Part shown: in pieces, positions 25,970 to 34,310 of the stretch
Position numbering within the stretch: the stretch's first letter is position 1
How the letters are laid out: each line of letters opens with the position of its first letter
Assembly: GCF_022809125.1 (NCBI RefSeq)
Contig: NZ_JALGBI010000001.1
Span: forward strand, 620,001 to 684,000
Origin: Variovorax terrae
GTDB taxonomy: Bacteria; Pseudomonadota; Gammaproteobacteria; Burkholderiales; Burkholderiaceae_C
Direction of reading: 5' to 3'
DNA length: 64,000 nt
The notes under the pieces: generated by a model
Databases searched by the model: none
Seen by the model: the letters and a program-made list of their open reading frames with translations, nothing else
What the model was told of the DNA's origin: nothing
Position numbers and translations under genes: made by a program

Positions 25970-27787
25970 GTGAGAAAAACTTGGAATCGTATTTGGGGCC
26001 CGCTGGCTGCGCTTGCAGCCGGTCTTGCCGTGGCGGCGTGTGGGGGCGGTAGCTCCGGCCTTCTCGGCGCGCCCGCGGCGCCGGGGCCGGGCACCGTCGC
26101 GTCGCCTGCCAATCTGAGTTGCGACGATTCAATGAAGACGAATTTCAAGCCAGACGCGAATACCTCGGTCCTGCTGGTCAAGCTCTTCAAGACGGGCGAC
26201 CCGATCCTGTTGTCGGGAACGGCAACGGCCACCACGCCTGTTGCGGCCAACGATATGTGTCTGGTGAAGCTTCTGGTTGGGCCCGGGCACCCGGGGCCGC
26301 TTGACGCGCCTTCGACGACCAGCGGCATCGGTATTGAGGTGTGGCTGCCATCGACCGCGAACTGGAACAAGCGCCTGCACCTGCTCGGCGGCGCCGGTGC
26401 TGCCGGGGGCGTGCAGGCAACTTTGACGGGCGTGGCCTTTGCGCCGTCTGCTGCCCCATGGAGCGTCGCAGGCGTCGAAGGAGCCGTGGCCGCAACCACG
26501 GATACGGGGCATTCGGCAGGCAACTCGAACTTCCTGATGAATCCTGATGGAACCATCAATACCGTGGGATGGAATGAGTTTTCCGAGCGCGGGATCCACG
26601 AGATGGCCGTCAAGTCGAAAGCGCTTGCGCAGGCCTACTACGGCACGTCGGCCAAGTACACCTACTGGCACGGGGGCTCGACGGGCGGGCGCCAGGGGAT
26701 GAAGCAGGCGCAACTGTACCCGGAGGATTTCGATGGAATCATTGCGACTTCACCTGCCATCAACTGGGTCAAATTCACCGCAAGTCAAATCTGGCCTCAA
26801 CTCGTCATCCAGCGCGACCTCGCTGGCGTGCCGTTGACCGCCAGTCAATGGACTGCGGTGTCGACAGCCGCAATCAATGCCTGCGACGTGGTCGGTGGCC
26901 AGCATCTTGGCTATCTGCTCGATCCGTCGAAGTGCACCTACGATCCGTCCACCGACGCGCAAGTGCTGTGCACCTCTGCGGGGGGCACGAACGCCACCGC
27001 GAGTTGCCTGACGCAGGTGCAGGCCGTGGCTGTGAACAAGATGTGGTACGGCCCGACGACCGATGGCTCGGTGCCATTGCCTTCGGTGGACAACGGTCTG
27101 GGGTCGACCCTTGGCGCGAACCAGATCTGGTTTGGCTGGCCTCGTGGTTCCAACCTGACAACAACAAGCGTTTCCACGAGTGGCCTTCACTTCGACCAGA
27201 TCGCACTTTTCTTGCAGGATCCGAGTCGAGCCGGGTCGACTTTTGTCAATGCCACGGGTAACGGTCTGAACCGCTGGAAAGACCTGAGCTATGCCGATCT
27301 TTACTACGGGATCAATCGAGGGCTCGCGCTTGAATCGCAGTTTTCCCGGATCAGCACCGACAACCCGGACTTGACCAAGTTCCGCGCCCGCGGCGGCAAG
27401 ATCATCACGGTTGTCGGCACTTCTGATCAAGTGATTCCCCATGCGGGCGTCGTCAACTACTACACCCGGGTTGCTGCGCAGATGGGCGGTGTCGCCGAGG
27501 TGCAGAAGTTCTACAAGCTCTACACGCTGCCGGGTGTGGGGCACTTTCCGGCCAACGGCACTGTGAATCCTGCGGCGAATCCTCCGCTGTATCCGGAAGA
27601 CATCAACTATCAATCCTTGACGGATTGGGTGGAGAAGGGGATCGCACCGGCGGACAAAATCGTCATCAGCAGCCCGGTCACGCCCGCAAATCCGGCAGCC
27701 ACCACGGGCGCCATGTGTGCCTACCCGAAGATGCCCGCCTATTCCAGCGGGGACATCAAAGTGGCCGCGAGCTATACCTGTTCTTGA
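25970..27787 (+). CDS. Tannase/feruloyl esterase family lipoprotein 2, lacking the CS-D-HC cysteines
   Basis: 605 residues from the GTG at 25970, which sits 6 nt after AGGAG and opens a lipoprotein signal (VRKTWNRIWGPLAALAAG, lipobox VAAC, Cys24); upstream starts lack a ribosome site. The tannase fold is complete with HGGSTGGRQG (nucleophile near Ser237), Asp in GTSDQVIPHAG and His in PGVGHFPANG. In place of the family cysteines, Gly precedes the Ser and Phe follows the His, so the disulfide linking the catalytic residues is absent. Probably still an esterase, with an altered active site. Codon use looks less GC-biased than in neighbours. Confidence 0.88.
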   Translation: MRKTWNRIWGPLAALAAGLAVAACGGGSSGLLGAPAAPGPGTVASPANLSCDDSMKTNFKPDANTSVLLVKLFKTGDPILLSGTATATTPVAANDMCLVKLLVGPGHPGPLDAPSTTSGIGIEVWLPSTANWNKRLHLLGGAGAAGGVQATLTGVAFAPSAAPWSVAGVEGAVAATTDTGHSAGNSNFLMNPDGTINTVGWNEFSERGIHEMAVKSKALAQAYYGTSAKYTYWHGGSTGGRQGMKQAQLYPEDFDGIIATSPAINWVKFTASQIWPQLVIQRDLAGVPLTASQWTAVSTAAINACDVVGGQHLGYLLDPSKCTYDPSTDAQVLCTSAGGTNATASCLTQVQAVAVNKMWYGPTTDGSVPLPSVDNGLGSTLGANQIWFGWPRGSNLTTTSVSTSGLHFDQIALFLQDPSRAGSTFVNATGNGLNRWKDLSYADLYYGINRGLALESQFSRISTDNPDLTKFRARGGKIITVVGTSDQVIPHAGVVNYYTRVAAQMGGVAEVQKFYKLYTLPGVGHFPANGTVNPAANPPLYPEDINYQSLTDWVEKGIAPADKIVISSPVTPANPAATTGAMCAYPKMPAYSSGDIKVAASYTCS

Positions 27788-28238
27788 GCGCGGCTGCGAA
27801 GTTCATGCTCCGCAAAGACATCGGTTCTGACGCTGCGCTTTGAGGCGGCACGGGTGGTCGATTCCGATTCGCCCGTGCCCGGACCTGCGTGCATTTGGCC
27901 GGGATTCCCTGGAGGAAGAACCGCAGCGGTTCCATGCCAGACCATTGCTCGGCCAACTTGACGCGCTGGTGCTTTCCGACGCCAGAGCGCTGCCAGCAGG
28001 GCGGGTGGCCTCGAATTCACAGAAGCGCTCGGCGTTCGATGCTTTGGGCGGTGATCGCGCGAAATGCGCGGCCAGCATTCACTGCTGCCGAAAACCCCGT
28101 GCTTGCGCCTGTGCTGCTGCGTCTATCGTGCCAGTGTCCGGCCGGGCCGGGAACGCTTCGCAGGCTTCCGTCAACCGGTGAGCAGCGGCCTGGCGAGCCG
28201 GTTTCGATTTCTTTTTCTTTCTTCAGGAGTACACCCTC
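27788..28238. other. Gap between tannase 2 and the ABC-type binding protein gene
   Basis: 451 bases with no convincing gene. An 8-bp stem GGCACGGG/CCCGTGCC with a 17-nt loop (27847-27879), without a T tract, could be the tannase 2 terminator. CAGGAG before 28239 belongs to the next gene. Confidence 0.4.
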
Positions 28239-29417
28239 ATGCAAAAACGTCGCTTCTTCTCGTTGTCCGCAGGCGCAGTCCTCGTTGCCCTGTCGCTGGC
28301 CGGCACACCGGCCCTGGCGCAAGACAAATTCAAGATCGGCCTGATCCTGCCGATGACGGGCCAGCAAGCCTCCACGGGGCGCCAGATCGAAGCGGCGGCT
28401 CGCCTGTACATGGCGCAGAACGGCGACACCGTGGCCGGCAAGAAAATCGAACTCATCATCAAGGACGACGCCGCCACCCCCGACCAGACCAAGCGCCTGG
28501 CCCAGGAACTGGTGGTCAACGAGAAAGTCAACGTGCTCGGCGGCTTCGGCGTCACCCCGGCCGCCCTGGCCGCCGCCCCCATCGCCACCCAGTCCAAGAC
28601 CCCGCTGGTCGTCATGGCCGCTGCCACCTCCAGCATCACCGAAGCCTCGCCCTACATCGTGCGCACCAGCTTCACGCTGCCGCAAGTCTCGGTCTCCCTG
28701 GCCGACTGGGCGCCCAAGAACGGCATCAAGAAAGTCGTCACCCTGGTCAGCGACTACGGCCCCGGCATCGACGCCGAGAAATACTTCAAGGACCGCCTGA
28801 CCTTCAACGGCGGCCAGGTGGTCGAGCAACTGCGCGTGCCCCTGCGCAGCCCCGACTTCGCCCCCTTCCTGCAAAAGGTGCGCGACATCAAGCCCGACGC
28901 CCTGTTCGTCTTCGTACCCTCGGGCGCGGGCGCGGCCGTCATGAAGCAGTTCCTGGAGCGCGGCCTGGACAAGGCCGGCATCAAGCTGATCGCCACCGGC
29001 GACGTCACTGATGACGACCAGCTCAACGACATGGGCGACGGCGCCCTGGGCGTGGTCACCTCGCACCACTACTCGGCGGCCCACCCCTCGGCCATGAACA
29101 AGAAATTCGTCGAAGCCTTCGAGAAAGCCAACAAGGGCATGCGCCCGAACTTCATGGCGGTCGGCGGCTACGACGGCATGCGCGTGATCTACGAAGCGCT
29201 CAAGGCCACCAAGGGCCAGGGCGGCGGCGATGCGCTCTTGGCGGCCATGAAGGGCCAGATCTTCGAGAGCCCGCGCGGCAAGATCTTCATCGACGCGCAG
29301 ACCCGCGACATCGTGCAGGACGTGTACCTGCGCAAGGTCGAGCGCAAGAACGGCCAGCTCTACAACGTGGAGTTCGATGTCATCAAGGATGTGAAGGATC
29401 CCGGCAAGGCAAAGTAG
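28239..29417 (+). CDS. Branched-chain amino acid-type ABC transporter substrate-binding protein (orphan)
   Basis: 392 residues with a signal peptide (about 1-27, ending ALAQ) and a type I periplasmic binding fold: DKFKIGLILPMTGQQASTGRQIEAAARLYM, VLGGFGVTPAALAAAPIAT, KTPLVVMAAATSSITEASPYIVRTS and VTLVSDYGPGIDAEKYF. LivK-like proteins in soil betaproteobacteria often bind aromatic acids rather than amino acids. No permease or ATPase genes are adjacent, so it must use a transporter encoded elsewhere. Its place between two tannase genes and two AraC genes hints at an aromatic acid ligand; this is inference. Confidence 0.9.
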   Translation: MQKRRFFSLSAGAVLVALSLAGTPALAQDKFKIGLILPMTGQQASTGRQIEAAARLYMAQNGDTVAGKKIELIIKDDAATPDQTKRLAQELVVNEKVNVLGGFGVTPAALAAAPIATQSKTPLVVMAAATSSITEASPYIVRTSFTLPQVSVSLADWAPKNGIKKVVTLVSDYGPGIDAEKYFKDRLTFNGGQVVEQLRVPLRSPDFAPFLQKVRDIKPDALFVFVPSGAGAAVMKQFLERGLDKAGIKLIATGDVTDDDQLNDMGDGALGVVTSHHYSAAHPSAMNKKFVEAFEKANKGMRPNFMAVGGYDGMRVIYEALKATKGQGGGDALLAAMKGQIFESPRGKIFIDAQTRDIVQDVYLRKVERKNGQLYNVEFDVIKDVKDPGKAK

Positions 29418-29465
29418 GCGGGCACGCGCTGGAAAAACCGGGACGGTGGCCCGGCCGGCATCGCG

Positions 29466-30344
29466 TCAGCCCGCGTTGCCGCGCGACAGCCTTCGGAGGC
29501 TGCCGGGCGACATGCGCAGCTCTCGCGCGAAAACGCTCGTCATGTGGCTCTGGCTGGAGAAGCCGCAGAGCTGCGCCACCACGGCGAGCGGCAGCGCGCC
29601 GGCCCGGATCAGGGCCTCGGCCCGCGCCACGCGCTGCTGCAGCACGAAGCGGTGCGGAGACTGCCCGTAGCTGTTGCGGAACAGGCGCGTGAACTGGGGC
29701 AGGCTGAACCCCGCGGCATCCGCCAGCTTCTGCAAGGACAGGTCGCCAGCCAGGTCGGCGCGGATCAGGGCCTCCACTTCCCGGCGCTGGACGGGTGATA
29801 GCCGGCCCCGTTCCCGAGGGGGCGCGGCATCGACGCGATGCGTGCTGGACAGGCGAAGCAGCAGTCCCAGGGACAGGGACTGGGCGTACAGCGCCCCATT
29901 CGGGCTGCCGGCTGCGATCTCGCGCACCATGGAGCGCAGCAGCAGGGCCACGTCCGGGTCGTGGAACTCGGTGTCCTGCGCCCAGGCGATGGAGGAAAGC
30001 TCCTCGCACAGCAGGCCGCTGCCTTGCAGGATGTCGGTGTCCAGCGCGAGCATGATCCGGCGCACGGAGCGGCACTGCCATTTGCTGTAGCGGGAATCCA
30101 CCAGCCCATTGAACAGCCCGATGGCACCGGCCCCAATGTCCTTGTGTTCGGTGCGGCGCAAGAAGCCGAATTCCGCACGGGCGTGGCCGCTGTCGATCAT
30201 GGCCAGCAGGGGGTTCGATCCGCACGAGTGCGGCGTCACGACCTGCGGAGCCGCCGCATACCAGCCGAGCGGGAGGCCCCGCCAGCGCGCCAGCAATTCA
30301 GGCGCCAGCAGGCTCCGCTCCTCGTGCACGTTCAGTGATTCCAT
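29466..30344 (-). CDS. AraC-family transcriptional regulator 2
   Basis: 292 residues; AGGAG lies just before the ATG. The C-terminal domain has both helix-turn-helix units: DLSLQKLADAAGFSLPQFTRLFRNSYGQSPHRFVLQQRVARAEALI and LAVVAQLCGFSSQSHMTSVFARELRMSPGSLRRLS. SPNGALYAQSLSLGLLLRL in the linker closely matches CPNGALFAESLSVGAVLHL of the AraC at 24816, so the two are paralogues. It converges on the ABC-type binding protein gene with 48 nt between. Confidence 0.9.
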   Translation of the reverse strand: MESLNVHEERSLLAPELLARWRGLPLGWYAAAPQVVTPHSCGSNPLLAMIDSGHARAEFGFLRRTEHKDIGAGAIGLFNGLVDSRYSKWQCRSVRRIMLALDTDILQGSGLLCEELSSIAWAQDTEFHDPDVALLLRSMVREIAAGSPNGALYAQSLSLGLLLRLSSTHRVDAAPPRERGRLSPVQRREVEALIRADLAGDLSLQKLADAAGFSLPQFTRLFRNSYGQSPHRFVLQQRVARAEALIRAGALPLAVVAQLCGFSSQSHMTSVFARELRMSPGSLRRLSRGNAG

Positions 30345-30690
30345 TGCTCCTCTCGCAGGTTCCTTGCCGCCGGCCGTGAGGTGAGACCAGGCGCACCCTG
30401 ACGATCGAGCCAGCGGATGGCTGTAGTGCTCCCTGCACCCATTCTAGGCAGGGCTCGTGCCGCGCGCCTGCCATGAATGGCATAGCAGTTATAGCGGCAA
30501 GCCCTGGAGACTCGGGGCAGCCCGCAGCCATCGCTCGAAAGCGGCCAGGGATTTCCCGGGTTTTGATTCGTTTCTGAAAGAACGATCGGCTTGTGGAAGA
30601 CCCCAGGCCGCTGCAACGCTGCAACGCTGCAATAGCCGGTATTTCAAGCACAGGCTGCTGGGGCCCCGGCTTGAGCGGCTCGAATTTTCA
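30345..30690. other. Divergent regulatory region between AraC 2 and the IclR gene
   Basis: 346 bases with no convincing gene. It holds the tandem octamer at 30610-30633, 57 nt before the IclR start, and presumably both promoters. Confidence 0.45.
30610..30633 (+). repeat. Tandem octamer (GCTGCAAC) x3
   Basis: GCTGCAAC, GCTGCAAC, GCTGCAAT: three consecutive octamers, the last with one change. The array sits 57 nt upstream of the IclR-family start, so copy-number changes would alter promoter or leader spacing. Confidence 0.85.
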
Positions 30691-31539
30691 ATGCCGAACC
30701 TTCCGAAACTTGTTGTTGATTCCGTCTCTTCCGCCGGCCTGGCCCATCGGCTGGATGAGCATGCGCCGAAGCGGCGCGAGAAACCCGTTGCCAGGGACGA
30801 CTATGTTGCAGGGCTGGCCAAGGGGCTCGCCGTGCTGGAGAGCTTCGACACGGAGCGGCAGAAGATGAACGCCACCGTGGCCGCGCAGCGCTCGGGCATC
30901 ACGCGCACGGCGGCGCGCCGTCATCTGCTCACCCTGGCCAGCCTGGGCTATCTCGAAACCGACGGCAGCCACTACTGGCTGACCTCCAGGGTGCTGCGGC
31001 TGTCGGGCAGCTACCTCGCATCGGCCCGGCTGCCCAAGGTCATGCAGCCCACGCTCAACCGCCTGTCGGTGCAGACCGGCGAGTCGATCTCGGCCGTGGT
31101 GCTGGATGGGGACGAGGTCGTGATCGTGGGCCGCAGCGGCCCCACGCGCCTGCTGGCCTATGGCCTGCACCTCGGCGCGCGCCTGCCGGCGCATGCCACG
31201 TCGACGGGGCGGGTGCTGCTGGCCGCGCTCAGCCCCGGGGAGCTCGAATCCTGGCTGAGCGGCAAGGCGCTGCGCCGCCTCACGCCGCACACCGTGGTGA
31301 ACGCCGATGAGTTCCGCACACTGCTGGAGCGGGTGCGCAGCGACGACTACTGCATCGCCGACCAGGAGCACGAGCGCGGGGTCTACGCCATCGCGGTGCC
31401 GGTGCGCAACCTGAACGGAGAGACCGAGGCCGCGCTCAACGTGGTCCTGTCGGCGCAGCGGATTCCGTCGCGCGAGCAGTTGCGCGATCTCATCTTCGTG
31501 CTGCAGGACGGGGCCAGCGAGCTGCGCGGGCTGATCTGA
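30691..31539 (+). CDS. IclR-family transcriptional regulator
   Basis: 282 residues from the ATG at 30691. An N-terminal winged helix (about 34-95) begins DYVAGLAKGLAVLESFDTERQKMNATVAAQRSGITRTAARRHLLTLASLGYLE, the pattern of PcaR/PobR-type IclR proteins that control aromatic catabolism. The C-terminal ligand domain has LPAHATSTGRVLLAAL and YCIADQEHERGVYAIAVPVRN. No ribosome site is obvious. The gene is 115 nt from the aminotransferase; which genes it controls is not clear from context. Confidence 0.92.
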   Translation: MPNLPKLVVDSVSSAGLAHRLDEHAPKRREKPVARDDYVAGLAKGLAVLESFDTERQKMNATVAAQRSGITRTAARRHLLTLASLGYLETDGSHYWLTSRVLRLSGSYLASARLPKVMQPTLNRLSVQTGESISAVVLDGDEVVIVGRSGPTRLLAYGLHLGARLPAHATSTGRVLLAALSPGELESWLSGKALRRLTPHTVVNADEFRTLLERVRSDDYCIADQEHERGVYAIAVPVRNLNGETEAALNVVLSAQRIPSREQLRDLIFVLQDGASELRGLI

Positions 31540-31654
31540 GCGGGGCGCGGAGCCACCCGGCCTCGCGCCGGGCATCGGTTACCATCACAGCGGGCCGGCC
31601 CCATTGCCGGCCACGTCGCTCGGACGGTTCCGGGCGCTCACGTGAAAGTTCACC

Positions 31655-32869
31655 ATGACTGCTGCTTCAGGCAAGCGCCGCTTTGCGCGCATCGATCGCC
31701 TTCCCCCCTACGTCTTCAACATCACGGCCGAGCTCAAGCTCGCGGCGCGCCGGCGCGGCGAGGACATCATCGACATGAGCATGGGCAACCCCGACGGCGC
31801 CACGCCCGCGCACATCGTGGCCAAGCTGGTCGAGGCGGCGCAGCGGCCCGATACGCACGGCTACTCGGCCAGCAAGGGCATTCCTCGCCTGCGCCGCGCC
31901 ATCAGCCACTGGTACAAGGAGCGCTACGCGGTGGAGATCGACCCCGACAGCGAGGCCATCGTCACCATCGGCTCCAAGGAAGGCCTGGCGCACCTGATGC
32001 TGGCCACGCTGGACCGCGGCGACACCGTGCTGGTGCCCGACCCGAGCTACCCCATCCACATCTATGGCGCGGTGATCGCGGGCGCCGACATCCGCTCGGT
32101 GCCGGTGGCGCCCGATGTGGACTTCTTCGCCGAGCTGGAGAAGGCCATCCGCGGCAGCTACCCCAAGCCCAAGATGATGGTGCTGGGCTTCCCGTCCAAC
32201 CCCACGGCGCAGTGCGTGGAACTCGACTTCTTCGAGCGCGTGATCGCGCTGGCGAAGAAGCACGACATCCTGGTGGTGCACGACCTGGCCTATGCCGACA
32301 TCGTGTTCGACGGCTGGAAGGCGCCGTCCATCATGCAGGTGCCGGGCGCCAAGGACGTGGCGGTGGAGTTCTTCACGCTGTCCAAGAGCTACAACATGGC
32401 GGGCTGGCGCATCGGCTTCATGGTGGGCAACCCCGACCTCGTGGCCGCGCTCGCGCGCATCAAGAGCTACCACGACTACGGCACCTTCACGCCGCTGCAG
32501 GTGGCGGCCATCGCCGCGCTGGAGGGCGAGCAGCAGTGCGTGAAGGACATCGCCGCGCAGTACCAGCGCCGGCGCGACGTGCTCTACAAGGGCCTGACCG
32601 AAGCCGGCTGGGCGGTGGACTGCCCGAAGGCCAGCATGTACATCTGGGCGCGCATTCCCGGGCCCTACCGCGCGCTCGGCTCGATCGAGTTCGCGCGCCA
32701 GCTGCTGGAAAAGGCCAAGGTCTGCATCTCACCGGGCATCGGCTTCGGCGACCAGGGCGACGATTTCGTGCGTTTCGCGCTGATCGAAAACGAGTCGCGC
32801 ATCCGCCAGGCGGTGCGCGGCATCAAGGCCATGTTCAAGGCCGACGGACTGGTGGCGCACCCGTCCTGA
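31655..32869 (+). CDS. AlaC-like PLP-dependent aminotransferase
   Basis: 404 residues, fold type I class I aminotransferase. [38 protein letters not shown] is the AlaC/YfdZ-type opening; the PLP site is [19 protein letters not shown] with the Schiff-base lysine, and [35 protein letters not shown] closes it. AlaC makes alanine from pyruvate with glutamate as donor. In many Burkholderiales it is followed by homoserine dehydrogenase; here the next gene is ureD on the opposite strand, so the usual neighbourhood is broken. Confidence 0.93.
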   Translation: MTAASGKRRFARIDRLPPYVFNITAELKLAARRRGEDIIDMSMGNPDGATPAHIVAKLVEAAQRPDTHGYSASKGIPRLRRAISHWYKERYAVEIDPDSEAIVTIGSKEGLAHLMLATLDRGDTVLVPDPSYPIHIYGAVIAGADIRSVPVAPDVDFFAELEKAIRGSYPKPKMMVLGFPSNPTAQCVELDFFERVIALAKKHDILVVHDLAYADIVFDGWKAPSIMQVPGAKDVAVEFFTLSKSYNMAGWRIGFMVGNPDLVAALARIKSYHDYGTFTPLQVAAIAALEGEQQCVKDIAAQYQRRRDVLYKGLTEAGWAVDCPKASMYIWARIPGPYRALGSIEFARQLLEKAKVCISPGIGFGDQGDDFVRFALIENESRIRQAVRGIKAMFKADGLVAHPS

Positions 32870-32890
32870 GCGGGAGCCGGAAATCGAGAA

Positions 32891-32949
32891 TGCTATTGAA
32901 TTGATAGCATCACATGGCCCATATGCGCGGACTTTGGGCCGATTTCTCC
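32891..32949 (+). repeat. GCTAT/ATAGC dispersed repeat, copy 4 (alaC/ureD junction)
   Basis: TGCTATTGAATTGATAGCA, then GCGCGGACTTTGGGCCGATTTC, one of the clearest copies. It overlaps the last 13 codons of ureD and fills the gap to the aminotransferase, exactly at the point where both genes lose their usual neighbours. Confidence 0.7.
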
Positions 32950-33740
32950 CATAAATGCGTGCGCCAGGCGGCCCACACCTGGCGCAGCAGGCCCATCGCC
33001 GGCTCGACCAGCGGCGCCAGCACCCGCACCACCACCACCTGGTCGTTCGGGCTGGTGGCGCCGGCGGTGTCGCGCAGCGCATGCGCCTCGATCACCGCGC
33101 GCGCGGCGTCCAGCGCCTGCTGGCGCCGTTCGCGCGGCAGCGCACTGCCCGTGGCAAAGAACACCGAGGCCAGGCAGCGCCGGCCCGCCAGGCCCAGCGG
33201 GCCGTCCATCAGCCGCGCATCGGCGGCGTCGATCCGCCCGCGCTCCAGCCAGGCGCCGGGCAGCTCGATGTGCTGCAGCAGGTGGCCGTGCTCGAACGGC
33301 TGGCCGGCATGCGGCAGGCCGAAGGCGGCGACGTCCCAGCCGATCAGCTCGGCGCCCGCGGCCGGTTCGAGCCGCAGGCGGTTCTCGGCGAGGCAGCCGC
33401 TGTAGCAGAGCGCCTCCAGCGGCAGCCATTCCAGGCGCGCTCCGGGCGCCAGCACGAGGCGCGTGCGCTGCACGGCGGGCTCGCCTTCGGAGCGGTAGAA
33501 GCGGGTGGCGCCCGGCGTGGTGATGAGCCCGTGCGCGCCGGGGCCGACCTGCACCTGCAGCTCGAGCGTGTCGCCGCCCACCAGCCCGCCCGGCGGGTGC
33601 ACCAGCACGTTGTGGCAGACCGCGTCGCCTTCGGGATAGAGGCTTTGCAGCACGCGCAGCGGCCCGTGGTGCAGGAAGCGGGCCGTGCTGCGGCCGGCTT
33701 GCAGTTGGTAGTCGAGTTGGAGTCGGGCGTGCCAGGGCAT
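32910..33740 (-). CDS. ureD: Urease accessory protein UreD (orphan)
   Basis: 276 residues. UreD blocks are clear: GPLRVLQSLYPEGDAVCHNVLVHPPGGLVGGDTLELQVQV, GAHGLITTPGATRFYRSEG, RLEWLPLEALCYSGCLAENRL and DARLMDGPLGLAGRRCL. UreD works with UreF and UreG to deliver nickel to urease. No ureA, ureB, ureC, ureE, ureF or ureG is in the window, and the urea transporter lies 10.6 kb away on the other strand. The final codons overlap a repeat copy, though the ending PRIWAM is close to normal for UreD. The ribosome site is weak. Confidence 0.95.
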   Translation of the reverse strand: MPWHARLQLDYQLQAGRSTARFLHHGPLRVLQSLYPEGDAVCHNVLVHPPGGLVGGDTLELQVQVGPGAHGLITTPGATRFYRSEGEPAVQRTRLVLAPGARLEWLPLEALCYSGCLAENRLRLEPAAGAELIGWDVAAFGLPHAGQPFEHGHLLQHIELPGAWLERGRIDAADARLMDGPLGLAGRRCLASVFFATGSALPRERRQQALDAARAVIEAHALRDTAGATSPNDQVVVVRVLAPLVEPAMGLLRQVWAAWRTHLWEKSAQSPRIWAM

Positions 33741-33849
33741 GGCGTGAGTGTAGGGCGAGGCCGGGGCCGCCCGGCACCGCGGTGCGTCGGCCGCCCTGCG
33801 CTCACCTGTCGGGCGCGGGAAGCCCGGCGCCTTCAGCCTTTTGGCCGGC

Positions 33850-34284
33850 TCACTCGCACAGGCGCCGGATCTCCGGCGGGATCGGCAGGGCGCGGATGGC
33901 CTCGGGGTTGTCCGCGCGCCGGCCCGCGAAGATGCGCACCTCGTCGCATTCCATGATCAGGTCGGCTTCGCCGGCGGCGTTGTGGCGCACCACGCGGTGG
34001 CGCTGCACGAAGCTCTTGTCGCGCCATTCGGCCACCGAGACCTGGATGCTCAGCGTGTCGCCGTAGCTCGCGGTCTTGACGAAGCGGGCGTGGGTGTCCA
34101 CCAGGGGAGTGCCGATCACGCCCAGCGTCTTCTCGGTTTCGTTCCAGGTCGGCACGCCGCATTCGATGAAGAAATGCCGCGAAGCCGCGTCGATCCAGCG
34201 GAAGAAATTGGGAAACCAGACGATGCGCGCCGGGTCGCAGTCGCCGAACTCGACGCGCACGGTATAGGTGGCTTGCTTGCTCAT
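33850..34284 (-). CDS. 4-hydroxybenzoyl-CoA-type thioesterase
   Basis: 144 residues, hotdog fold. The 4HBT active-site block VEFGDCDPARIVWFPNFFRWIDAASRHFF is present (about 11-39) with the conserved Asp, followed by THARFVKTASYGDTLSIQVSV and an IMECDEVRIFAG strand. Such enzymes release CoA from aryl- or acyl-CoA thioesters. It is 26 nt downstream of the TRAP permease gene on the same strand, so it likely shares its transcript, which suggests the imported acid passes through a CoA thioester. Confidence 0.92.
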   Translation of the reverse strand: MSKQATYTVRVEFGDCDPARIVWFPNFFRWIDAASRHFFIECGVPTWNETEKTLGVIGTPLVDTHARFVKTASYGDTLSIQVSVAEWRDKSFVQRHRVVRHNAAGEADLIMECDEVRIFAGRRADNPEAIRALPIPPEIRRLCE

Positions 34285-34310
34285 GCTCTATGAAGTGATG
34301 GGGAGGGGGC

